Of a DNA stretch of 64,000 nucleotides, positions 32,963-41,422 are shown one piece after another. A program made the translations under genes and the position numbers. Below the pieces are notes generated by a model. It saw nothing but the letters and a program-made list of their open reading frames with translations, did no database searches and had not been told where the DNA came from. Numbering within the stretch: position 1 is the first letter of the stretch; each line of letters opens with the position of its first letter. The DNA lies in NCBI GenBank assembly GCA_045659745.1, contig JAZRCL010000073.1, positions 10,374 through 74,373 of the forward strand. Reading direction: 5' to 3'. This DNA comes from SVTX01 sp045659745. GTDB lineage: Bacteria; Bacillota; Clostridia; Oscillospirales; CAG-272.

Positions 32963-35203
32963 ATGGCGAAGAAAAAGAAGAAAGAAGAAAAAAAGCCGAT
33001 AGTCTACGCTCCCGTGATATATCAGCCGATAACTGAGACTATTGAGAAAAACTATATGCCCTATACCATGAGCGTTATAGTTTCGAGAGCTATTCCTGAG
33101 ATTGACGGCTTTAAGCCTGCTCACCGTAAGCTTCTTTATACTATGTATAAAATGGGCTTGCTAAGCGGACCAAGAACAAAGAGCGCAAATATCGTCGGTG
33201 CGACAATGAAGCTTCACCCTCACGGAGACCAGTCTATTTACGACACGATGGTGAGACTTACAAAGTCAAATGAGACTCTGCTTCACCCGTTCGTTGACTC
33301 CAAGGGTAATTTCGGTAAGCAGTACTCGTCCAATATGGCGTGTGCGGCTCCCCGTTATACCGAGGCAAAGCTTGACACGTTCTGCAACGAGATATTCAGC
33401 GGCATAGATAAAAACGCCGTGGATATGATGGATAACTACGACGGCACTATGAAGGAGCCCGTGCTGCTCCCGACTACGTTCCCGAATATTCTCGTCAACC
33501 CCAACAGCGGTATTGCGGTAGGTATGGCGTCGGATATATGCTCGTTTAACCTGGCGGAGATATGTGACGGTACGATAGCTATTCTCAAAAAGCCCAATAT
33601 CTCCACCGAAAAGCTTATGGAGATAATCAAGGCTCCCGACTTCCCCGGAGGCGGACAGATAATTTACGATGCTGAGCAGATGAAGAGCATATACGAGACG
33701 GGTGACGGCTCGTTCAAGCTCAGAGCAAGATATACGTACGATGAGAGCGAGAACTGCATAGACATTATACAGATTCCCTACTCCACAACTGTTGAGCAGA
33801 TACAGAACAAGATAACCGCGCTTATCAAGGAAGGTAGACTTAAAGAGGTCGTTGATTTCAGGGATGAAATAGACAAGGACGGCTTTAAGCTTACCATTGA
33901 CCTGCGTAAAGGCACGGATCCCGATAAGCTTATGAAAAAGCTCTTCAAGCTCACTCCTCTTGAGAGTAGCTTTAAGTGTAATTTCAATATTATTATCGAC
34001 GCAGAGCCCCGACAGATGGGCGTTGCCGAGATACTGTCCGAGTGGATAATGTTCAGAATGGCGTGTGTTCGCCGAGAGCTTAACTTTGATCTCCAGAAGA
34101 AGAGAGACAAGCATCACTTGCTTATGGCGCTTGCAAAGATTCTTCTTGATATAGATCTTGCGATAAAGATAATCCGTAAGACCGAGAAGGAGGAGGACGT
34201 TGTTCCCAACCTCGAAAAGGCCTTCAAGATCGACGAGATACAAGCTAACTTTATCGCAGACATAAAGCTCCGTAATCTTAACCGCGAGTATATTCTCAAC
34301 AGAATATCCGAGGTCAAGGACTTGGAGCAGCAGATGGCTGACATTGAGGCGATACTTGCCGATGAGCTCAAGCTCAAGGCAGTCATCGGCGCTCAGCTTA
34401 CAAATATAAAGAAAAAGTACGGTCAGCCCAGAAAGACACAAATAATCTACTCCGATCAGATAGACACCTACGTTGAGGAGGAGCAGATAGAAAACTATCC
34501 CTGCCGTCTTGTTCTCTCACGCGAGGGCTATTTCAAGAAGATAACCTTTAAGTCTCTCCAAGGAAATGATGAGCAGAGATTTAAGGATGGAGATAGCCTG
34601 AGGCAGATATTCGACGCGGAAAACAAGGACGAGGTCATATTTATTACCGACCGCTGTCAGATGTACCGCGCGCGCGTTTGCGATTTTGAAAACACAAAGG
34701 CGTCGGCAATGGGTGAGTTCGTTGCGGCGAAGCTCAATATGGAGCCGGGCGAGCGTCCTGTGTTTATGAATATTCAGAATCAGTTTAACGAGGGCGAGAA
34801 TTTCGTTTATATATTTGAAAACGGCAAGGGTGTCAGAGTTCCCCAAAAGGCTTACGAAACAACGGCAACGAGAAGAAAGCTCAAGAGTGTATGCTCAAAT
34901 GCTTCCCCGCTTGTTGAGGTGTTCGCGGAGGTAGAGAAAAAGCCGTTTGAGATAATGCTCATTTCTTCAAACGACAGAGCGATAATTATCAAGACTTCTC
35001 TCATTCCCCTGAAGGCTACAAAGACCTCGGGCGGAGTTCAGCTTATGTCCTTTAAGTCTGGTGTGACGGTAAAGCGCGCTCTGGCTGATTTTGAGACTGT
35101 GTTTGAAAACACAAAGGGATACAGAAAGCTCAAGCTTCCCGCAACGGGAGTTCTGCTTTCCGAAAAAGATATATTAAAGCAACAGTTAAGTATAGACGTT
35201 TAA
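32963..35203 (+). CDS. Type II topoisomerase A subunit, ParC-like
   Basis: 746 residues. The DNA cleavage domain begins TETIEKNYMPYTMSVIVSRAIPEIDGFKPAHRK, continues MKLHPHGDQSIYDTMVRL, and the catalytic Tyr132 lies in APRYTEAKLD (usually AxRYTE). A coiled-coil gate and a C-terminal beta-propeller follow. I see no GyrA box (QRRGGKG), so decatenation or a topo IV-like role is more likely than gyrase supercoiling. The ATPase partner (ParE/GyrB-like), normally just upstream, is not here: Sua5 is. The N-terminus has an unusual Lys-rich run (KKKKKEEKKP). The SD is AAGGT, with an ATG 40 bases after the Sua5 stop. Confidence 0.88.
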   Translation: MAKKKKKEEKKPIVYAPVIYQPITETIEKNYMPYTMSVIVSRAIPEIDGFKPAHRKLLYTMYKMGLLSGPRTKSANIVGATMKLHPHGDQSIYDTMVRLTKSNETLLHPFVDSKGNFGKQYSSNMACAAPRYTEAKLDTFCNEIFSGIDKNAVDMMDNYDGTMKEPVLLPTTFPNILVNPNSGIAVGMASDICSFNLAEICDGTIAILKKPNISTEKLMEIIKAPDFPGGGQIIYDAEQMKSIYETGDGSFKLRARYTYDESENCIDIIQIPYSTTVEQIQNKITALIKEGRLKEVVDFRDEIDKDGFKLTIDLRKGTDPDKLMKKLFKLTPLESSFKCNFNIIIDAEPRQMGVAEILSEWIMFRMACVRRELNFDLQKKRDKHHLLMALAKILLDIDLAIKIIRKTEKEEDVVPNLEKAFKIDEIQANFIADIKLRNLNREYILNRISEVKDLEQQMADIEAILADELKLKAVIGAQLTNIKKKYGQPRKTQIIYSDQIDTYVEEEQIENYPCRLVLSREGYFKKITFKSLQGNDEQRFKDGDSLRQIFDAENKDEVIFITDRCQMYRARVCDFENTKASAMGEFVAAKLNMEPGERPVFMNIQNQFNEGENFVYIFENGKGVRVPQKAYETTATRRKLKSVCSNASPLVEVFAEVEKKPFEIMLISSNDRAIIIKTSLIPLKATKTSGGVQLMSFKSGVTVKRALADFETVFENTKGYRKLKLPATGVLLSEKDILKQQLSIDV

Positions 35204-35224
35204 TTTTATCAGGAGGTAAAGATT

Positions 35225-35329
35225 ATGAATAACAAAAGAAAGCTTTGGATTCGCGTAGCTGCGATTGCGCTTACGGCATTTATGCTTTTCGGTTCCGTTG
35301 CAACAATACTTACATTTCTGCTTCATTGA
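35225..35329 (+). CDS. 34-residue single-helix membrane peptide
   Basis: A small gene reading MNNKRKLWIRVAAIALTAF… to …LLH, with a strong AGGAGG site (35211-35216) nine bases upstream. A basic start (NNKRKLWIR) and one hydrophobic segment (about 9-33) give a tail-anchored layout with almost no exposed C-terminus. Its plan (basic end, helix, stop) resembles the tiny Firmicute proteins of the Prli42 type, which tether the stressosome; the resemblance is only in layout. It follows the topoisomerase gene by 21 bases, so it is probably in the same transcript. Confidence 0.65.
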   Translation: MNNKRKLWIRVAAIALTAFMLFGSVATILTFLLH

Positions 35330-35381
35330 TGGCAGATATTTACATTATTTACATAGTATTAACAAAGTTATTGCTTGTCAA

Positions 35382-35390
35382 TGCTATAAT
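35382..35390 (+). promoter_or_regulatory. Extended -10 promoter for the DxDGDG membrane protein
   Basis: TGCTATAAT (TG-n-TATAAT), 37 bases before the start at 35428. No convincing -35 at 16-18 bases; a TTAACA at 35359-35364 is too far (20-base spacer). Confidence 0.5.
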
Positions 35391-35427
35391 TAATATGTAG
35401 TACTAAATTGATTCAAGGAGGTATTTT

Positions 35428-35679
35428 ATGAAAAAACATGACGTTCTCGTAGTTGAGGAAAATAAGAACAATACTGCGGTAAAGGTAGTTGTAATAATCA
35501 TAGCTATTCTTTGCGCTGTGGCTGCGATTTGGGTTGCGGTCAAGTATATCCAGAAGCGTAGAGCCAAGAAAATTCTTGCCGAGGTTGACCTTGATGGCGA
35601 CGGAGAGGCAGAAGCGACAATGATAGATACCGACGGAGACGGCGAGGTTGACACCATAGTTTTCCACGAGGGTGAATAA
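35428..35679 (+). CDS. 83-residue membrane protein with paired DxDGDG motifs
   Basis: Unrecognised. A charged start (KKHDVLVVEENKNN), one membrane helix (about 17-42), a basic stop-transfer (QKRRAKK), then an acidic tail with two calcium-loop-like motifs: EVDLDGDGEAEATM and DTDGDGEVDTIVF. Both start as D-x-D-G-D-G-E but lack the Glu at position 12 of a true EF-hand, so they are closer to the single loops of FG-GAP or thrombospondin-type repeats. Whether the tail is outside is unclear, because the basic residues follow the helix; positive-inside would keep the tail in the cytoplasm. Its own promoter and a following terminator make it a single-gene unit. SD AGGAGG. Confidence 0.65.
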   Translation: MKKHDVLVVEENKNNTAVKVVVIIIAILCAVAAIWVAVKYIQKRRAKKILAEVDLDGDGEAEATMIDTDGDGEVDTIVFHEGE

Positions 35680-35680
35680 T

Positions 35681-35715
35681 AAAAAAGTTGCAACCGCATG
35701 GTTGCAACTTTTTTT
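35681..35715. terminator. Bidirectional terminator
   Basis: 15-bp stem AAAAAAGTTGCAACC/GGTTGCAACTTTTTT with a GCAT loop, between convergent stops at 35679 (+) and 35720 (-). Confidence 0.92.
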
Positions 35716-35719
35716 ATGC

Positions 35720-36304
35720 TTATTTATAGCAAGCTCTCTCGCCGCCGATAAACTTCGGGCGCGTGCGGGCGCATACTATATTTGCCTGACCAATTTTTGA
35801 TACCGAAACTCTTACGGGTACTGCGACGGACTTGAGGTGCATACCTATCAGCGTTCCGCCGATATCTATTCCTGCGTGAGCCTTTATCTGCTCCACGACA
35901 ACGGGAGCTTTAAGATTTTTATAAGTGACGGTTGCAAACGAGCCGCCTGCCTTTGGCTGAGGAATGACACTCACTGGCTCGTAGCTATACTTCTCTGCCG
36001 CTTCGTTCTCAATTACTATTGCTCTGTTCAAATGCTCGCAGCATTGAGCGGCAAGATAAATTCCATTTTGATTCAGTATCGGATAAAGCACATCAAAGAC
36101 AGCCTTAGCGGCGTCGTAGCTTGAGCCCTTACCTATGGTTGAGCCGAGTATTTCGGAGGATGAGCAACCAACCACGAATATATCTCCCGCCTTAAGGCAA
36201 GCCGTGTCAAGAAGCTCAGACACAGCAATCTTGGCCTCCTCAGATATAGATTGATAAAGCTGCTCACTGACGGTGGCATCTGCGTTCAAATAAATTTCTG
36301 TCAT
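35720..36304 (-). CDS. UPF0340/TIGR01440 family protein (YwlG-like)
   Basis: 194 residues from the ATG at 36304; an in-frame upstream start would overlap the previous gene with no gain in conservation. The family blocks are LKAGDIFVVGCSSSEILGS, GIYLAAQCCEHLNRAIVIE, GSFATVTYKNLKAPVVVE, and AGIDIGGTLIGMHLKSVAVPVR. In B. subtilis ywlG lies beside ywlC and rpiB genes; here it has moved next to DUF1385. Function unknown; the CCEHLNRA motif suggests an enzyme site. Confidence 0.85.
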   Translation of the reverse strand: MTEIYLNADATVSEQLYQSISEEAKIAVSELLDTACLKAGDIFVVGCSSSEILGSTIGKGSSYDAAKAVFDVLYPILNQNGIYLAAQCCEHLNRAIVIENEAAEKYSYEPVSVIPQPKAGGSFATVTYKNLKAPVVVEQIKAHAGIDIGGTLIGMHLKSVAVPVRVSVSKIGQANIVCARTRPKFIGGERACYK

Positions 36305-36308
36305 AATA

Positions 36309-37478
36309 TCACCAATTATCGTCATTGCTGTTCTCGGGGATAACTTCCTTCATAGCGGCGATAGCACATTCTATCATATCGTCTGTGGGCTCGTAGACCG
36401 TTATGCGCTGGAGCCACATGCCTGGAGCGGAGATTATTCTCGTTAAGATGTTGTCGTGTCTGCCCGCAATCTTGAGAAGCTCGTATCCAATGCCCACTAT
36501 AAGCGGAATGAGAAGGAGCTTAAGTCCTACTCGCATGATCGTAGGCATTTCGGCAGAGTGTGTTATAAGAGCGTATACGGGGTCTATAAAGAATGAAACG
36601 AATATGCTTACAAGCACCATAAGAATGAGAAAGCTGGTTCCACATCTGGGATGATGCTTTTTCTGCTTTCTTACATTTTCAACCGTAAGCTCAAGTCCTG
36701 CCTCATAACAGAATATTGTCTTATGCTCTGCGCCGTGGTACATAAACGTGCGGCGGATATCCTTCATAAGCGCGATAGCCGCCATATAACCTACAAGAAG
36801 TATTATTCTTATAATTCCTTCAAACAGAGATTTGTAGAAAGATGCAAGGTATATGTTATCCTCATTTCCTATTGCAGGAATAAGCTTTATAAGGTCGTAT
36901 ATATACGCGGGGAGCGCGATAAAGAGACCTATCGCAAGTACAACACCCAAAACAACTCCGACTATCATAACAAGATTTGTCATGGCCTTTGAACTTGACT
37001 TTTCTTTTTTAGGCTGATTTGCCTCGTCTGTAGAGGTTTTTGCATCTTCCGTGGCAGGGGCTTCAACACTTTCCTCCGCCGAATTTGTAGGCTCGGACAC
37101 AACGGGCTCAGCGCCCTCGGTGGATTCGCTGTGTTTAGCCTCTTTTGCTGCCTTCTTTGCCGCTTTTTTGGCTGCCTTTTCTCTTTCCATCTCCTCCTCA
37201 AGCTCCTCAAGTCCCGAAAGCTCCGCCGAGCGCATAAGGTACTTTGAGCCCGTTTTCATAGAGTAAATGTAATTATACAGTCCTCTGAAAATGGGAAGCT
37301 TGAACATTTTCGGCGCGTCTGCGCTTGTGGTGGGTTCTTTCTCAACAATTATTTCTCCGTCGGTGTTTCTGACTGCCATAGCCGTCACCTTGGGGCCGCG
37401 CATCATAATTCCCTCCATCAGCGCCTGACCGCCGATAGAAGTCTTTTTTGCCGCGCAGATTTTTTCCTGTCTGCTCAT
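36309..37478 (-). CDS. DUF1385 membrane protein (YqhQ-like)
   Basis: 389 residues. The N-terminus GGQALMEGIMMRGPKVTAMAVR is the family signature. A charged Ala/Lys/Glu-rich insert (about 95-170) is not part of the core. Four membrane segments follow, with YHGAEHKTIFCYEAG and HHPRCGTSFLILMVLVSI (His and Cys conserved, possibly metal-binding) and RHDNILTRIISAPGMWLQ near the end. In many Firmicutes DUF1385 lies with prmC and prfA; here it is away from them. Role unknown. It is followed by the UPF0340 gene after four bases, probably co-translated. Confidence 0.88.
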   Translation of the reverse strand: MSRQEKICAAKKTSIGGQALMEGIMMRGPKVTAMAVRNTDGEIIVEKEPTTSADAPKMFKLPIFRGLYNYIYSMKTGSKYLMRSAELSGLEELEEEMEREKAAKKAAKKAAKEAKHSESTEGAEPVVSEPTNSAEESVEAPATEDAKTSTDEANQPKKEKSSSKAMTNLVMIVGVVLGVVLAIGLFIALPAYIYDLIKLIPAIGNEDNIYLASFYKSLFEGIIRIILLVGYMAAIALMKDIRRTFMYHGAEHKTIFCYEAGLELTVENVRKQKKHHPRCGTSFLILMVLVSIFVSFFIDPVYALITHSAEMPTIMRVGLKLLLIPLIVGIGYELLKIAGRHDNILTRIISAPGMWLQRITVYEPTDDMIECAIAAMKEVIPENSNDDNW

Positions 37479-37556
37479 TTTTATTATCCTTTTTTGAATT
37501 TACATATATTTTAACACTTTATACTATCACATATTTATTAACTGCATATGAATGTA

Positions 37557-37591
37557 AAAAATATAACCGCCAACTTGGCGGTTATATTTTT
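37557..37591 (-). terminator. Terminator after prs
   Basis: 15-bp stem AAAATATAACCGCC (plus one pair) with an AACTT loop and T-rich 3' side on the minus strand, 12 bases after the stop at 37603. Confidence 0.85.
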
Positions 37592-37602
37592 ATAAATATC
37601 AG

Positions 37603-38736
37603 TTAGTGTGTAGTTTTTTTCTCCATCTGACGCTTATGCTTTGCAACGATGCTTGTTATCTTCTTTGCAGGATCAAGCAGACCGCTGATGGTCGCGTCGT
37701 GGTTGAGTGTGTCGATAATGTAGGAAACGTACTTACACATATTTACGTCAACGTGCCAAGGTCTTTCAAGAAGTCCGGGACGGCGGTAAATAAGGTTAGT
37801 AGTGAATACTCTGCAGATGAGCCCTTCCTCAAACGCCTTGTCAAACTTATCAAATCCGCCCGTAAAGAGACCAAAGGAAGCAAAAGCGAATATTCTCTTT
37901 GCTCCTCTTTCCTTAAGCTGTGAGCAAACGTCAAGCAAAGAGTCGCCCGACGAGATCATATCGTCAACGATAATAACGTCCTTGCCCGTGAGGTCCTTGC
38001 CGAGATATTCGTGAGCCTCAATGGGGTTCTTTCCGTTTACGATTACCGAATAATTACGGCGCTTGTAGAACATACCGATGTCAAGACCAAGCACGGAGGA
38101 ATAGTACATACATCTGGACATCGCTCCCTCGTCGGGAGAAATCATCATAAGGTGATCCTTGTCGATAATTATATCGGGAACCGCTCTGATGAGAGCCTTG
38201 ACCATCTGATAAGAGGGTCTTACGTTATCAAATCCCGAAAGCGGGATAGCGTTTGAAATTCTTGCATCGTGAGCGTCAAACGTGATTATGTTTGATACAC
38301 CCATAGCCACAAGCTCCTGAAGCATAATTGCGCAGTCAAGCGACTCGCGGGTGCTTCTCTTGTGCTGTCTGCCCTCGTAGAGCATAGGCATTATAACGGT
38401 AATTCTTCTTGCCTTACCTGCTATTGCCGCTATAATTCTCTTGAGATCTGCATAGTGATCGTCGGGGCTCATAGGTACTTCCATACCGTGCATACGGTAC
38501 TTTACGCCAAAGTTAAATGTGTCGCAGAATATATAGACGTCCTGTCCTCTCATTGACTGGTGGATAACTGCCTTGCCCTCGCCTGTTCCGAATCTCGGAC
38601 AAACGACCTCTGCAAGATAGGTGTCCTCGCTATTATGTCTGCGCCAGTCCTTGAGGTAGTTGTCAACCTGCTCGACGAAGCTCTCGCTTCCCTTCATACC
38701 TATGACGCTCAATTCGGCAATTTGTGCTTCCTTCAT
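37603..38736 (-). CDS. prs: Ribose-phosphate pyrophosphokinase, long clostridial form
   Basis: 377 residues, longer than the usual 310-320. The N-terminal half has the flexible loop region MLYEGRQHKRSTRESLDCAIM, TFDAHDARISNAIPLSGFDN (with the HDAR-like block), and the PRPP-binding loop is VIIVDDMISSGDSLLDVC. It joins pyrophosphate from ATP to ribose 5-phosphate for nucleotides, His and Trp. The extra N-terminal region (MKEAQIAELSVIGMKGSESFVEQVDN) and the basic tail (KHKRQMEKKTTH) mark it as the variant seen in many gut Clostridia. A second, classical prs may exist elsewhere. SD GGAGG. Confidence 0.88.
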   Translation of the reverse strand: MKEAQIAELSVIGMKGSESFVEQVDNYLKDWRRHNSEDTYLAEVVCPRFGTGEGKAVIHQSMRGQDVYIFCDTFNFGVKYRMHGMEVPMSPDDHYADLKRIIAAIAGKARRITVIMPMLYEGRQHKRSTRESLDCAIMLQELVAMGVSNIITFDAHDARISNAIPLSGFDNVRPSYQMVKALIRAVPDIIIDKDHLMMISPDEGAMSRCMYYSSVLGLDIGMFYKRRNYSVIVNGKNPIEAHEYLGKDLTGKDVIIVDDMISSGDSLLDVCSQLKERGAKRIFAFASFGLFTGGFDKFDKAFEEGLICRVFTTNLIYRRPGLLERPWHVDVNMCKYVSYIIDTLNHDATISGLLDPAKKITSIVAKHKRQMEKKTTH

Positions 38737-38808
38737 CTTTTTCCTCCAAATACTTGTCTTTCTGTGGTTATGTTTTTTGCTTGCTTTTCAAGTTATTTAT
38801 CTGAATTA

Positions 38809-40281
38809 TTACTGAAGCTTGCAGAACTTTTCGTAAGCTGCATCCCATGCTCCGCGCTGAGTTGTGGGCTCGTAGTGCTTCATCTCGAAGGAGTTTCTTA
38901 CCACCTCACGAGCCTGAGCGAGATCAGCTACCTCACCTGCAGCTATTGCCTGCATCATAAGGTTACCGATAGATGTTGCCTCCTCGGGACCTGCGCATAC
39001 GTGGATACCGCAAGCGTCTGCAGTCATCTGAGAGAGGAACTTATCCTTTGTGCCGCCGCCTACGACGTTGATCATCTTTGTCTTCTTGCCGTTGAGCTTT
39101 TCAATAGTTTCAACTGTGTATCTGTACTTGAGAGCGAGAGATTCGTAAATGCAACGAACTACCTCGCCTACGCTCTCGGGAACGTGCTGACCTGTCATGC
39201 GGCAGTAGTCACGGATCTTTTCGGGCATGTTGCCGGGAGTACCGAATGTGTAGTAGTCAGGATTGATGAGTGACTGGAAGGGTGTTGCCTCTTTAGCCCA
39301 AGCCTCCATCTGTGCGAAGCTATAGTCCTTACCCTCACGCTTCCACTGACGTCTGGATTCCTGAATGATCCAAAGACCCATAATGTTCTTGAGGAATCTT
39401 ATTGTACCAAGCGCGCCACCCTCGTTTGTGAAGTTAGCAAGTCTTGTTGCGTCGTTGATGAGGGGCTGCTTAAGCTCGCCGCCCATGAGCGACCATGTGC
39501 CGCTTGATATGTAGATAAAGTCGTCGTTAGTTGCAGGAACAGAGATAACTGCGCTTGCAGTATCGTGAGAAGCGACGGTATATACCTTGATATTGTTCTT
39601 ACCAACCTCCTCGTTGATCTGAGGAAGAAGTCCGCCAAGGCACGTGCCGGGCTGAACGAGAGGAGCGAAGAGCGAACGCTTGATGCCGAGCTTGTCGGTA
39701 AGATCGTAAGAGATCTCTCTCTTTGCCGCATCAAGTATCATACCCGTGGAAGCGATTGTGTATTCCATAGCCATCTTACCTGTGAGGAAGTAGTTAAGAA
39801 GGTCAGGAGTAAAGAGCATTTTTTCTGCTCTGTCAAGAAGCTCGGCATCATCACGTTTGTCAGCAGCGAGCTGATTGAGAGTGTTGAAGTCACAAGCCTG
39901 AATACCTGTCACGTTGTAGATCTCTTCGGGAGAAACGAAATTCTTTACGTAATCGGTGATATTTACCGTTCTGGTATCTCTGTAATGCGCGGGGTTGCCC
40001 ATCATATAGCCGTTCTTGTCGATAAGGCCGTAGTCAACGCCCCAGGTATCAATACCCATAGAGGATACGTTGTCGCCCTCAATAACGGTCTTTGTGATGG
40101 AGTTCTTGATCTCGAAGAAGATTCTGAGGATGTCCCAGGTGAATCTTCCGTTTACGAAAACGGGGTCGTTAGAGAAACGGTGATTTTCTCTGAGTGTAAG
40201 CTTTTCTCCGTCGAACGAGCCGACGATGCCTCTACCGCTGGACGCGCCGAGGTCGATGGCGAGCATCTTTAATTCTGCCAT
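38809..40281 (-). CDS. rhaB: Rhamnulokinase
   Basis: 490 residues, FGGY kinase. Blocks: MLAIDLGASSGRGIVGSF, SMGIDTWGVDYGLID, GMILDAAKREISYDL, VASHDTASAVISVPA, IYISSGTWSLMGGEL and INVVGGGTKDKFLSQMTAD. It phosphorylates L-rhamnulose at O1. RhaA and RhaD are not in the window, and the gene stands alone between prs and dpaA, so rhamnose use would need unlinked genes. L-fuculokinase is the main alternative, but GVDYGLID and SGTWSLMG favour RhaB. Confidence 0.88.
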   Translation of the reverse strand: MAELKMLAIDLGASSGRGIVGSFDGEKLTLRENHRFSNDPVFVNGRFTWDILRIFFEIKNSITKTVIEGDNVSSMGIDTWGVDYGLIDKNGYMMGNPAHYRDTRTVNITDYVKNFVSPEEIYNVTGIQACDFNTLNQLAADKRDDAELLDRAEKMLFTPDLLNYFLTGKMAMEYTIASTGMILDAAKREISYDLTDKLGIKRSLFAPLVQPGTCLGGLLPQINEEVGKNNIKVYTVASHDTASAVISVPATNDDFIYISSGTWSLMGGELKQPLINDATRLANFTNEGGALGTIRFLKNIMGLWIIQESRRQWKREGKDYSFAQMEAWAKEATPFQSLINPDYYTFGTPGNMPEKIRDYCRMTGQHVPESVGEVVRCIYESLALKYRYTVETIEKLNGKKTKMINVVGGGTKDKFLSQMTADACGIHVCAGPEEATSIGNLMMQAIAAGEVADLAQAREVVRNSFEMKHYEPTTQRGAWDAAYEKFCKLQ

Positions 40282-40449
40282 AGTTATAACCCTTCCTTTC
40301 TTGGTTACGGTACTGTGTCCGCATCCTTAAAAACATAATTTTGCATTTTATTCAGTTATAATCATTATATCATAAGAGGAATTTTTTTGTATGAATTTTT
40401 TGTTAACAAGTTCTGCCTTTTCAAAATATTTTATCTTTCGACAAATGTC

Positions 40450-40475
40450 ACGCCCCTGTGTGTCGGCATAAAATA
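40450..40475 (+). promoter_or_regulatory. Candidate sigma-K (late mother-cell) promoter for dpaAB
   Basis: CATAAAATA (40467-40475) fits the sigma-K -10 CATAnnnTA and is preceded by G as usual; AC (40450-40451) lies 15 bases upstream as the -35. It ends 32 bases before the dpaA start. In Bacillus spoVF is sigma-K dependent. There is no good sigma-A promoter in the 226-base gap. Confidence 0.5.
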
Positions 40476-40507
40476 GGAATGAGTAGTTTTTCTTTACGGA
40501 GGCGAAT

Positions 40508-41422
40508 ATGAAAATTATTAAATATAGATTTACACTTATCGGAGGAGACAAGCGCATAGTTGCATTGGCAAAAATTTTAGCTTCTCGCGGACATACTGTC
40601 AACGCATGTAATTTGAGCGAGGATCTGTCGGCATATAGCGGTATTAAGGTATATAGCAGCTTTGATCGGGCTATTGCAGACGGAGATTTTACAGTGCTCC
40701 CTATGCCAATATCGCGTGATGGAGCTCACGTACTCTCTAACGTTGGAGACGTCGACGAGCAGATCCTTATAGCTGATGTTTTCGACTGCGCCAAGAGGTG
40801 CGGTGTCAAGTATATTCTTGGCGGAAACATAAGCAAAAGCATCAAGGAGTTGGCGGAAAATAAGGGAGTTTCCCTTGTTGATTATTCCCTGTCCGAGCAG
40901 TTTTTGCAGAGCAACGCCGACTCCACCGCCGAGGGCGGCATAATGGTGGCTATGGAAAACACCGACGTGACGGTAAAGGATAGCAAAGTACTTGTCGGCG
41001 GATACGGACGGATAGCAAAATATCTCTCAAAGCTCTTGCTTTCAATGGGAGCTGACGTGACGGTTGCCGCGAGAGGTGACGAGGCGTTGAGTCACGCATC
41101 ATCTCTTGGCTGCAACGGGGTAAAGATAGGAGACTCGGGCAATCCCGAAAAATTCAAGCAGGCTATACAAAACAGTCAGATAATATTCAACACAGTTCCC
41201 TCCATGATTTTTACGGAGGAGCTTATAGGAAACAAAAGCTCTGCGACGTATATTGAGCTTGCGTCCTGCCCCGGCGGAATTGATCTCCGCGCGGCGCGAG
41301 AGGCAGGTATGAAGATAATTTTTGCGCCCTCGCTCCCCGGAAGATATTCTCCCGAGAGCGCGGGCAAATACATTTTTGAGAGCATATACCAAAATCTCAA
41401 AGAAAGGGTTATTTATATATGA
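40508..41422 (+). CDS. dpaA: Dipicolinate synthase subunit A
   Basis: 304 residues. An N-terminal dehydrogenase-like domain (YRFTLIGGDKRIVALAKILASRG) is joined to a second Rossmann domain with VLVGGYGRIAKYLSKLLLSMG (about 160-185). TAEGGIMVAME is the typical SpoVFA block. DpaA with DpaB converts dihydrodipicolinate to dipicolinic acid in the mother cell, which is then pumped into the forespore with calcium. A GGAGG site lies seven bases upstream. It overlaps dpaB by four bases. Its presence is the strongest evidence that the organism forms endospores. Confidence 0.93.
   Translation: MKIIKYRFTLIGGDKRIVALAKILASRGHTVNACNLSEDLSAYSGIKVYSSFDRAIADGDFTVLPMPISRDGAHVLSNVGDVDEQILIADVFDCAKRCGVKYILGGNISKSIKELAENKGVSLVDYSLSEQFLQSNADSTAEGGIMVAMENTDVTVKDSKVLVGGYGRIAKYLSKLLLSMGADVTVAARGDEALSHASSLGCNGVKIGDSGNPEKFKQAIQNSQIIFNTVPSMIFTEELIGNKSSATYIELASCPGGIDLRAAREAGMKIIFAPSLPGRYSPESAGKYIFESIYQNLKERVIYI

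Noticed and set aside
33266..34441. 391-codon minus-strand open frame within the topoisomerase gene
   Set aside because: Antisense to a well-conserved gene, no start signal and no recognisable domain.
38560..40272. Two plus-strand open frames of over 230 codons opposite prs and rhaB
   Set aside because: Cys/Val-rich antisense shadows of conserved genes without ribosome binding sites.
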